DNA from: Rotaria macrura
Taxonomy: Eukaryota; Rotifera; Eurotatoria; Philodinida; Philodinidae
DNA: 64,000 nucleotides
Assembly (NCBI GenBank): GCA_900239685.1
Contig: OENT01000033.1
Location: forward strand, 62,001-126,000
Reading direction: 5' to 3'
Shown here: piece after piece, positions 24,978 through 44,179 of the stretch
Numbering within the stretch: the stretch's first letter is position 1
Layout: the number at the start of each line of letters is the position of its first letter
The notes under the pieces: model-generated
The model's input: only the letters and a program-made list of their open reading frames with translations
The model's database searches: none
Told to the model about the DNA's origin: nothing
Program-made: the position numbers and the translations under genes

Positions 24978-27409
24978 AAAGTGACATCCTTACCTTGAAG
25001 AGTTTTAATAAGATTTCGTAGTGTTTCAAAAGCACTATCGAACCAAAAACAATCTACAGGTCTATCAGTCATCAGACTCTTAGATAAAAGAGCTGATGTA
25101 TATTGACAGTCAGATTTGATGTACAAGTGACATTTCATTGATTATTTCAACTGATTGGGACACATGATAGACGAGTGCTATTGATTTATTTCTGTTACAG
25201 GCGCCCCTGTCACACACTTTGTTTTTAGAGTTTCACATAGAAGAAATAATCAAGTTTTTCGAGAGAACTGATTTCATCAGTTAATGATCTCCCTCCTTTG
25301 AAACTTTCGTGGTACATTTAATAAACATCGCCAGTATGATCTGGCATATAATGGTTTCGTTATGTCTGACTTTTGATTTTCTGCACTCAAATGATAAGTT
25401 TCTTACGACGATGAAATTAACTCGATTTTCATCGTTAGAAAAATAAGAAATCTGAGTTAGATTTGTCGCGAACATCGCTCAACAAAGGCACGATAGACAT
25501 GAAGCATGCAAAAATATAGAAAAATGTTGTATTATTAATGAACATGATGAACTTTAAGAGAAGAATATGAACTATTCAAAATAGCTACGTATGTAAATGA
25601 AAGATTTTCTAACCTCTTCTGTAGTTTTGAAATGCACAGGATCGTTGCATGGTAATTAACTATTTAGTGTATATTTATAAAGAAAAATCATCCACATCTG
25701 AACTCGATAGTTTTTAAGATTTACTCAGTTTGAAACGCTTTTCAGGTAATAGAACGCCTAAGTCTGATAAAATTCATAGAAGAAAAATAAAGAAGAAATG
25801 AAGAATTATTCAATACACTGATCGATGCTATATATAGATGGTGTATATAGACGCAACTTAACATTGCGAGCATTTAAAATTTGATTCATGAATATGCATA
25901 AAATATCGATCGTCATGCGAGCTCAGTAAATAAGAGCATTTGTAATAAATACTAATGAATACATTGATCATTGCTCGATGACAAAGAAAAGCAAAAATTC
26001 GATATTTCTATTTTTACAATGTTGATTCTCTCTTAAATCGTGTCAAGCATAATAAGATGAAGTATTAGATGTGAGCTATCATTGGAAACATTTTCTATAC
26101 AAAAAAAGAAGTTTGGATCATTCATATTATCTCCCAAAAGAAACAAAAAATATGTTTAAACAAGTAAATAAAGCAGAGAGATGACTACAGATCTCTTTCT
26201 TCGACTTAGCTGGAATTTCTACCAAAATTAATAAATATTTCAAAAATCAATGATTCTTTATCACAACTATACTCAAAGTACGGCAACAATATTGAATGCA
26301 AGACTAAAACTACAGTAACTAGATAGTTTGTAAATCATACCTACGGATAGATAAACCAAAATAAGTAGTTTTCATATAGTTAGTACAATCATTCATTGAA
26401 CTTCATATTATATTTTCTCATACATTATGAATAACTTAACTGTGTTCTTTTCACATCAAATAAAAAAACAATGTGTTTACTATGATCCTATTCGAATGAC
26501 TATATTTTTTTGCAGAGTATCATTCTAACTTTCTAGTGTAGCCTTGTTTCATTGCACTTACGCAAGGTACTGTTGATATCACTTTAGTTATCCTATCACA
26601 AATCTGTGTGTATCAATGCTTTACTGTGATTGATTCTTACAGTCTAGGTTTAACCAACAATAAATCTGCGGAAATGACAATATATAATCTATTAATTCTT
26701 GGTGGTATAATTGTCGGTGGATACATTCATTTTAGAGTCTACCAATCTTTACAACAACACTATACTGTCTAGGTTAGAAATTGATTAGCTTATATACTTT
26801 GAAAATAGTATCGAAATATTTCGTACTCGATACTTCCAAAATCTTCTCCAGACTAGTAATGTTGTTGTTTAAGAGAAGATAACTTGAAACTGACATCTAA
26901 CAATATTTTTGGATGCATTTTAGAAACTCATGTTGCCAAAAAGAAACAATTACCTTATGAAACTTTTCAGAATTACATCATCTGATGTAGAATGTAATTC
27001 AGGATTACTATCGATCGAAGAAGTTGAAGAACAAAAGAAAACTTTCCAAAGAATGATCTCCCTCTTTCACTCGATTTTTCCTCATATTTTACTTATTGAA
27101 AAACGAATCTTGGTTTAGGCAACAAAAGATGCTGAAATCGATGAGAAGTCTCCTAGCACGTGTGATATTTGAGTGAAACCGTTACAAAAAAATCATTTTG
27201 AGTATCAGAGTTGGACGATTGATTGCATGTGAATCTGTTCAAATTCATACAGACAAAAAATATTTATTTAACGAACCATCTAGACAGCTTTGTGAAGTGA
27301 GAAACTATTCTCTATTGAATGAGCTTCACACATCAACTTTACACTATTTTATCTAAACTTAAATAAATGTAGTTCATTCTTAATCCATCATTCATTGCAT
27401 ATATAGTAT

Positions 27410-28154
27410 GGGAACCCGAAAATTGCGCACGACGAAAGTTGCGCACGGAAAGATGCGCACGAAGTGTGAAACGTTATCAAATAATTAACGAAAAAAAATT
27501 TTATTAGCTTTATTTTATTTTTTAAATCATATATTGAACATATAGACTTGTGAACAGAGAAAAAATAGACACATAAACTATCGTGATCATAGTGATTATA
27601 TGGTTATAATGGATATTTTTAATGAGGATATCTAATTTAGAGTAATATTATGTACTAAAGCCGTGATTTGATCAATAATGTTGCGGTGAGGATTCGAGAC
27701 AAGATTTTGTAAACGGTTGTCAATATGTTGATATTTTTTTTTCTTTGAAACAGGTTCACCAACATTAACGGTCGACCTTTCTCTGTTGTAGTAAATTGAA
27801 CAGCAGTAGACATGATAGAATAATATAGAGAATAATCAGTTCTGTTAGTTCGATCTCTTGTTTGGTCTTTTATAGAGAACATTTTGTTCTCAAATGAGCT
27901 TAACTTAATTGCGACAAAGTATCAAACAGATCAATTATTGATTGATCAAAAATCGTTAGTCATTTGACAGGATAATCATCTCTACCTATTATACATCTTT
28001 CACCATAATTCATATTCAATTTCGAATAAAAATGTTCTAATGTTTCCCTGTATCTTGTGATGTTTTGATTATTTTCTACCACGAAACAAAAGTTAAATAT
28101 CTCGTGCGCATCTTTCCGGGCGCAACTTTCGTCGTGCGCACTTTTCGTAGACCC
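27410..28154. mobile_element. Non-autonomous Mutator-like (MULE) DNA transposon
   Basis: A 745-bp element bounded by 53-bp terminal inverted repeats (27410-27462 and 28102-28154), 47 of 53 positions matching, both starting GGG. It is flanked by a perfect 9-bp direct duplication ATATAGTAT (27401-27409 and 28155-28163). A 9-bp duplication with long inverted ends is the signature of Mutator-like elements. Each end is built from three spaced copies of GCGCACG, which stand out in this AT-rich DNA and may be transposase-binding sites. No intact transposase is present. Confidence 0.82.
27655..27882 (-). pseudogene. FLYWCH-like remnant inside the MULE
   Basis: A 75-codon open frame within the element. 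The stretch VQFTTTEKGRPLMLV resembles the start of FLYWCH zinc fingers, which accompany MULE transposases in animals. The downstream W-x-C and Cys/His ligands are missing, so the domain is broken. It probably marks the coding remnant of the autonomous parent. Confidence 0.42.
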
Positions 28155-29232
28155 ATATAGTATCTAGATACAATTACCGTTTTCTGCTTTCAAATATGTG
28201 TGTAGTATTTTTTACTTTTGATTTCTTTTGAACGAGTTATTCAAACTTGAAATATATCCTAGCAAGTTTCTAATGGCTTGTTTCCAAAGATTATCACTAC
28301 TTACACTCTGGATGACATAAAGAATTAATCATAGATATTGAAAAACGGAACTCAATAATCATGGTCTCATGACAGATGAAAAATAGAATACTCTCCAGAC
28401 TACATTAACTGAACTAGACCAAGCATTAGCTTCTAGTTGATTTCTTGAGAAACTAGTTTCTGACGTATGAATTATTTTACAAAAAAACTTTCAATGAATT
28501 TACTTTCTATTCTTCGACTAGTAGCAAGTATATATATTACACTATCTTCGATGACTTATCCATTTTTGTGTTTCGAATAGAAACTAGTGTATTAATTTAA
28601 TTATTAAATGAACAATAATTAATCAGTTGGGAATACATTCAAATGAGTCATCATTCCAGAAAATCAGAGCACTAATGCTTGTCTATTTATCTTCCCTTGA
28701 AGTTGTTACAATTAATATTTACATTTAGAAGTGTTGTGATTAGCTTCTATTGACTTTTAAAAAAATAATTTCATTTCCATGCGAATGAATGAACGAATGT
28801 TATATATTTGTTATTGTGAAGAAGCTCATGTTTCTAATGTTATCGAAATTCGAAAATTCATTTCAATGAATTCTATAGACATAACTTGAATGATCAAGTT
28901 TGAACTTTATGCCACGATCAATCCAATGAAATGTATGGACACATTACTTTATCTCATGATTTATAAAATCAGTAGCCGTCTACATGACTAACTGTAATTG
29001 ATGTTCAAAAATGATTTTGAATAAAGTGGATTATTTAACATCTGGTTAATTTTTTCTCTCTATAAATGTTATAGTGTTGACGAATTGATCTAGGATGAAC
29101 TGACTTTTACATTAACTAATAGGTATCATAGAGAAAAGTTTATTAAACACATTGATAAATCATGTCTTCTTTGGTTTTGAACACTTTATGCATCAAATTT
29201 TTAGAGAAAGATCTTCATTTATCATGAACATA

Positions 29233-29252
29233 TTGTTGTTGTTGTTGTTGTT
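29233..29252. repeat. (TTG)n microsatellite
   Basis: Nearly seven TTG units in a row. Confidence 0.9.
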
Positions 29253-30585
29253 AATATGACTATTCTTCTACTCTCATATCAGTTAGATTCATCGAAACCA
29301 GCAAGGAATTGGAATTCAAGAAAAGTATGGTTATTCATGACGAGGTGTTTATACTGAGAATTTTAAATACATTAGATGATCATTAGTTTAAAAAAATATA
29401 ACAATGACAAATGCATTTTGTGTAAAATATTTGTTTTTGTTTTCTTTGTCATGATGCATGTAATTGATACAGTTGTCATTTCTATCTCCTAGTGACTTGT
29501 TAGTACACGAAATGTTTCTACATAAAAGTATCGGAATGTGAAAAACAAATTGCAATCTTTCAATTTTTTTATGTCAAATCTAGTGATTAGTTTATTATTG
29601 CTATTGATGAAAATTCTATGATTAGAATATCGTTATGTTTGTATATTGTAACAAAATCTTCATCATACGAACTACTAAGAAGAAATAAATAAATTTTCAT
29701 GTTAATTCTAATAGTTGATATATATAGGACAATAAATCATATTATGATATTAGTTTGATGTGTTGATGCAGAGATACACAGGATACAGTTCATTTTAAAC
29801 CCCCAGTCTGTCTAATATAAGTAACCACAGTTATAAGTCTTTATTCAATCATGCTTGTCATAGAGTAACTTACGAACTAGTTATCTGTTACAACTAGATT
29901 CTATCAGAGTGATCATCTCGTTTAATATGACTTTGAATATCAAACGGCCTGATTTTTCATTTTGTGCAATGATTCCTGAATGATCACGTAACTGTAGTTT
30001 ATGTTTTTGTTAGAATCATAAAATACAAGCAAACAAAATGCAATCAATCTTTGATTAGTGTTTTGAATCTATTCTTAATTGCTTTATGACTATAGTGAAA
30101 TCAACAGAAGTATGCGAATTAATTCAACTTGTTTTTTTTCTTCATATCCATTCATGGGAAAGTACTGTACTAAACGTTTTTACAGTCAACAAATCTAGCG
30201 ACTTCATCTATCTAATTAGATCCATCAAGAACAGACTATACATGTTATGGGGACGGGTTTTCTATCGACTGCTTATATTTTCATCTTTTATGTTAAAACA
30301 AGATACAAGAAATGAATGAGTGTACAAAATTATATCATACATAGACCTAAACCGTTTCTTTTTGTTCGGCATATATTTCGTTTATCTTAACATTGCTATC
30401 AACAACAGTGTTCATTTTATAGATGATAACGATTCGCGATGAAATTTAATAAATATAATTTTAAAAACAATTTTTACTGAATTAATAATTTCAATTCATA
30501 GAAATCCATTTGATATGATTGTCCGTGATCAAGAATGTAAAATTAATACCAGTGAGAACCTATGTATTTGGAATAGTAATGTTAA

Positions 30586-32810
30586 TCATTTTTTCGTGGA
30601 TACTTTTCTATTATCTTGATCAATCAATGTCAATTTAATTGATCTTTGTGCTAATTTAGTCAATTGTTCATGTCGTTCCATTCTAAATTCTAAATTTTCT
30701 AATAGCAGAAAGTACTGTTTCATGATTCTTTCAATACACAATAAACTTTGTTTTCGTTTATCATCGTTCGATGAATTTACCGATTCATTTATTTTCAGTT
30801 CTGATTTTTCAAATATTGAACTGTTAACTTGTCTTACATGAGGCTTTTTATCTTGACAATATTCTTTTGTTAATTGTGCTAGATTGTTTAATATACGATT
30901 TTCAACACTATTCTCTGCATTCAATTGATTGTCTTCGTCTGTATCGTAATCAAGTGTATGTTGAAAACTATCAACTTAAATAAGAATTTTTCTTAGTATT
31001 AAATAGAAAAAGAATGAATGAATGAAACACTGATTAAATCTCGTCACCTATCAGAACTTATCTGTTCAGTACATAAGAGTGCTAACTACAAACAAAAGAC
31101 TAACATGAAATATCATAATAATAATTGGAAATGTTATGTTTAGGTTGAATATGATTATGTTTGATTTTTTTCACATGATTAAAGTGAATCAGTTTTGACG
31201 ATCGTTTTTATTCAAAGCTAAATGCTATGACACAAGTGAGTATGTATATAAATATATACGTTAGCATATAAACTTAGTTCTGAAAAATTTCTTTAGAAAT
31301 ATTTTATTATGTCGATGTAGAACATTATCATTGTTATATTGAATGCATTTCACTCGGATTATTTTTCTCCGGTAGACATTTGATCAGAGTACTGACTCAC
31401 TATTTTTTGTTGGAAAAAAAACAATGACTACTATCAATACGAACACATCATACATGTGCATACGTAACTCAGACTACAAACCGAATGCGAACTTTTCATA
31501 GTAAAATAAAGATAAATTTTAAATTCACCTAGTACAGCCATAAGAAGATTGAGTAAAATGAAATTTATCATAAATATGTAAATTAAACAGAAAATTAATA
31601 GATAGTTGGCATGCTCACGTTCAGAACATACTTGATATATGGAATACCAATCATCAAGTGTTAATAGTGTAAAAAGAGAGAAAAATGTTTTAATTAGATT
31701 ATTGAAATTTTCCGGGCATACACCATCAAATAAAGTACGTGCAATAATAGCTGATATACATGTGATAATAATCATTATAAATGTAATACTAGCCATGGCA
31801 GGTAATGCTTTAAAACATGTTTTAACAATTCTATGAATCGATTGAATGAATCGTATTGTACGTAGAACACGTAGTGCTCGAAAACTTCGAAGAACACGTA
31901 AAGCACGAAGAATTTTCAAGAAATGGTTTATGCGTTCGAATTGAACTCTAAATATTTTGTTTTTTTTTTTGCTATAACAAAAAGAAAAATCACATTAACA
32001 ACTAACTGTATTTGTTGATTAGGATCAACTTGTGTAGATGATTGAGTTTTATCATAGATTATCTCTTGAATAATTAAATCAATAATGCCAATAATAATAA
32101 TGAACAAATCAAAACAGTTCCATAAAATTTTAAAATACTTCCATGCGTATACCTAAACAATAAAAATTGATTTATGCGATTGATTTTTAGCAAAAACGAA
32201 TCAACCGTTTGATATCATAGTGAAGTTAAAGATCTTTTACAGAATGTAATGATTGAATGCTTTTTTTTAAAGTACAATAAAAATACATGAGTAATTCATC
32301 AGTCAATAGAGCATAGGATTTTGTAAGAAGACTCTACAGATATGGATAGTATTCTACAAAAGATTTTTCGTAAATATTGTTTTTACTATTCAAAAATATT
32401 TCATAGAATTATCGAAATTTTTCTTCGAAGTGTATTAATAGCAGCACGAGAAGAATAAAATATTACAATTTTTTCCTTCGAATCTATTCTAAAGACAGTG
32501 ATCAAAGCAAAGGAGTTCACTAGTTTGCGTAATTGAGTTGTTCTTCAATTTACAACATATTATTTTTACCGACCCCTAATTTCAAACAGCATTCAATAAT
32601 ATAAATGCATAAATAGATATTTTCCGACACAAGAAAAAATGAATAATATTTTTGATAGTAATAATCGTATGTTTCTAAAATCATGAGAATGGTATTTGAC
32701 ACAATGACAGCCAGCATAAACAATGTAAAATATTTTGATTCAACAATTTGAATGATAGAACATGTAGAATAAGAATTCCCATCAAGAAATTTATGGATTT
32801 TTGCCGCCAT
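30586..32810 (-). CDS. CATSPER1: CatSper-type cation channel, CatSper1-like
   Basis: Four exons: 32810-32574, 32152-32007, 31947-31529 and 30974-30586, in phase, 396 residues. It is a single six-transmembrane voltage-gated domain: S1 about 24-45, S2 about 57-78, S3 about 88-107, and an S4 with arginines every third position (142-160: RALRVLRSFRALRVLRTIR). The pore filter TLDDW at 224-228 matches the T-x-D-x-W of CatSper1; S6 runs into VLVDSFQ, which is also CatSper1-like. A short cytoplasmic tail with coiled-coil character follows. CatSper subunits form the flagellar Ca2+ channel of sperm. The long His-rich N-terminus of mammalian CatSper1 is absent (only about 23 residues before S1), unless an upstream exon was missed. 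The first donor (GGG|gtcggt) is weak but phase-correct. Confidence 0.82.
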
Positions 32811-32913
32811 TTGATTTACAAATGAAATCTAAGTTTTCTTTTATTTCTTATCGAAGAAAATCACAACATAACAAAAAAAGCAAACGAGAAAAAAAACCAA
32901 AGTACAGTGACTT

Positions 32914-33375
32914 TTAAAATGGTTTAAATTTTCTTTGTTGTCGCATCTGGGTAATACGCTGTTTATCTAATTCAAATTTCATTTTCAATTGTTCCAGTTG
33001 ATCAACTTTTTTATCAGTCATTTGGAATTTATAAAAATTTGTTAATTCTTTTTTTTCACTTGAACGTTTATGCTTCGCACGTAAACGATTCAATGTTTTA
33101 GATGTTGATGGTATCATACGTTGACGAGTTTTCTTTAATGAACGTGAAACAACTGTCCAACCACCATCGTCATCATCATGATTTACATCTGTTTCGTTTT
33201 CAGATTTTTCAGTGGCTTTGATTTTATCTTGAGCAAGATACTGACGAGAAGTTTGTTCGAGTTGATTGAGATCAATCGAAAAACGATTACGATAGTCTTG
33301 TATCCATTTTGAAATACCATGTAACTTTGTAGAAATAACTTTTACAGTTTTATTTTGTTTATTAGGAAGTTTCAT
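32914..33375 (-). pseudogene. RRP7A: RRP7 C-terminal half only (5'-truncated)
   Basis: 153 codons matching the C-terminal half of the ribosomal RNA-processing protein RRP7A: GISKWIQDY (human counterpart GIHKWISDY), a D-rich stretch then GWTVVSR, and the highly conserved end KELTNFYKFQ...QLKMKFELDKQRITQMRQQRKF. RRP7 works in small-subunit pre-rRNA processing in the nucleolus. The N-terminal half with its RRM is missing: a splice acceptor (ttttgcag) at 33393 suggests an exon once joined upstream, but only about 115 nt separate it from the next gene on the same strand, and no RRM exon is visible up to 35.5 kb. The remaining frame is intact, so it may be a young fragment or may make a short protein from ATG 33375. 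Confidence 0.72.
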
Positions 33376-33508
33376 TACAATTTTAATTCGATCTGCAAAA
33401 TTAAGAAAGAGAGAAAAATAAAAGTTAAAAAACCTTTAATTTGTTTTTCTTTTAGAAATTTACTCAGCAGATATTTATTTCAATGCAAGAAAACATAGTT
33501 CAAAATTA

Positions 33509-34730
33509 TCAATGAACATTAAAAATTTTAATGATTTGTTCTTGATTGAAGGCAGTTCGACAGATAGGACATGTGTTCACTAGCGCAGCACATTGAAGGC
33601 ACATAGCTGAATGACCACATGTAGAAATAACTGAATCAATTCCTTTTTCCATACAAATAACGCATTCATTTTTATTATTGTTATTACTAGCATTTGTAGT
33701 ATCAGTGGATGGCCTAGTTGCACCACAAGAACGACATACAATACGAGAACCGAAGTTCATTTCAGGACAAGACGAACATTTCCAATCACCGGGTCTGGTT
33801 GTTACTGATGACGGTACATCGACATTCATTGGCACATCTTTGGATCGGCCGCATTGAAAACAAGAAATGCGGGCAGCAAAGTTATTAACAGCACAAAATC
33901 TACATATCCAATCACCAGCTTTTCTTATGTTCTGACCACCGACACCCGTACTTAAAGTATTGCTTTGACTGGGTTGATTACGCGGTGTCGAACAACGTCG
34001 ACATACAGCACGTGATTTGAAGTTAATTTCATTACATTGAACGCACACCCAATCGCCAGGTTCTCGGCGACTACAAAGAAAATAGCGAACAATAAATAAG
34101 TCTTATTTTAAAAATGAGGAATAAACAAGAGATTTTATCCACGTCGAACTTGGTAATCTCAACTTTAGTCGAAAGTAATAAAGTCGAAAAGAAAAACTAT
34201 AGTAATGTCGAAGGGTGAAATGTCGAATGGTAAAAATGTCGAAAAATAAAAACGTTGGAAAATAAAAATTTCGGAGAATGAAAAAAAATGATACTAATTT
34301 AAATAAGCAAAAACGTCGTAGGTAATAGCTTTGGAAGCCAGTCTCCAACACAAATTTCTCCGAACATAATTCAAAGTCAACTCTCAATGACATCTTCATG
34401 TAAAGATTTTCCAAAGCATATAATTCAACACTTTTATTTTTTAGCTTTCAAATTTTTTCGATATCTTTCAGCTTTCAATATATTTATCTTCTGATATTTT
34501 TTTTCGACCAAAGTTGAGAGAATCGTCGAACTTATATTCGAACTTAAACTCTTCGTGCATGCTGCGTTTACACAATATATTTCTTATCAAACGTTTCCTA
34601 ATATAAGTTTATTCCCGCTTCATAGATTTCTATGAGAAAACAAGATAAGCTCATTAGTTCAATATAAACTTCTAGCAATAGGTAGAAACTTTACTTACAA
34701 AGCCCCGTTTGTTGATGATGCTGTTGACAT
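33509..34730 (-). CDS. Triple RanBP2-type zinc finger plus C-terminal RING protein
   Basis: Two exons, 34730-34699 and 34070-33509, split by a 628-nt intron; 197 residues. Three RanBP2-type fingers, each G-D-W-x-C-x2-C-x3-N-F-x3-x2-C-x2-C, fill the first two-thirds. A C3HC4 RING (CVICMEKG ... CGHSAMCLQC ... CPICRTAF) follows and the protein ends 13 residues later with IIKIFNVH, a hydrophobic tail like that of dimeric RINGs (MDM2, cIAP). RanBP2 fingers of this kind bind ubiquitin or single-stranded RNA, so a ubiquitin ligase that reads one of these is likely. The tiny first exon codes for only ten residues and was placed by frame and the GTAAGT donor. Confidence 0.82.
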
Positions 34731-35483
34731 ATAGAAAAGAAAAAAAATGGCTTTCTTGGTTCTCACTTACTTATGAATGTGCTTTACCGTATTGCATAAG
34801 CTAATGAAATCTATGAGAGTGTCACTCAATGAATCACAAAACGAAAGAAAGTAGTGTCAAATCAAATATTTTGGCTAGATAAAAATACCCAGAAAGTATC
34901 AAATTTGTTACACATGTTTTTATTCTTATAAAATGACATGAACTAATCGAACTATACTTCCATGTATCGTGTATTTCATTCACTGTCGAACAGTCATACT
35001 CTTCCACAGATTTGTCTATCACTCTCTTCTCATAGTTTAAAACTAACTTTCGTAGACAGAAGAGAATATTAGGACCCACCATGTGACGAACAAGTTCTAC
35101 AATCATACGAACCTGTATCCAGAGTTAGCAATCTTCTCGATGAATAGCCAATTTTATCCTTTGATATAGTAGAATAAAAACATGAGAATGTATTCATGAT
35201 TTTCTTTTCCAATAATTGGTTCATATCGTCGATGAGATTTCTAATTATCTACAATATACATTATTTCACCTTTAAAAAAATAGGAAATTTATTATTATTT
35301 TTCTTCTAGCTGTTTATATCTGACACATTATTATCATTTTTGTTTGTTCACAATCTGCCTAGTAACGATAAAAAGAAAACCTAGCTGAGTATTATAATAT
35401 GATTGATACACGAAAATAAATATAAATAATGAATGAATGAATGTCAAAATTGTTGTTTTTTCTTTTGACACAAATGCAGATCA
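34731..35483. other. Intergenic spacer
   Basis: AT-rich, between the RING gene start and the BLM stop codon. No gene or repeat recognised apart from a short GAATGAATGAATG run near 35428. Confidence 0.5.
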
Positions 35484-43895
<8,412 letters not shown>

Positions 43896-44179
43896 TCTAA
43901 AATTTAATTTCAAAAATTAACAATTATTTTTTTTTCTCTCTGCTTTTTTCTAATAATTAATTTGTCAACGGTTTATACTTGTTCGCTATAGATGTAAACC
44001 AATCGAAGTATGTCATCTATAATAGCAGATGGTGTTAACAATCAGTCGCTAGATGTCATTAGTATGTTTGTTTGATTCATCTTACCATCAACGCATCTAT
44101 TTTGTTTATTTATTTCACTTCAATAGATTTTGTTGTGCTTAGTGGTTGAGCTGCGAAAAAATTGTTTCAGTTTTTTTTC
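43896..44179. promoter_or_regulatory. Divergent (shared) promoter region
   Basis: Only 284 bp separate the ATG of BLM (minus) from the ATG of the zinc-module gene (plus). Both promoters and 5' leaders must lie here. No specific factor site was identified. Confidence 0.5.

Larger units (their letters stand above)
22110..30585. other. 8.5 kb gene-poor region with transposon remnants
   Basis: No confident host gene. It contains a 141-bp foldback element (24837-24977), a 745-bp MULE-type element (27410-28154) and a TTG microsatellite (about 29233-29252). The longest open stretch, 23446-23787 on the minus strand (113 codons), has no recognisable domain or good splice context. The rest is AT-rich and stop-dense. 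Confidence 0.55.

Noticed and set aside
24932..25138. 68-codon minus-strand frame next to the foldback element
   Set aside because: It runs into the inverted repeat and shows no domain.
26672..27118. Short hydrophobic plus-strand stretch (MTIYNLLILGGIIVGG) and a following 62-codon open frame as a small membrane protein gene
   Set aside because: The first stretch ends in a stop after 32 codons and the two do not join in frame.
30086..30319. 77-codon plus-strand frame
   Set aside because: Low coding character and no splice or family support.
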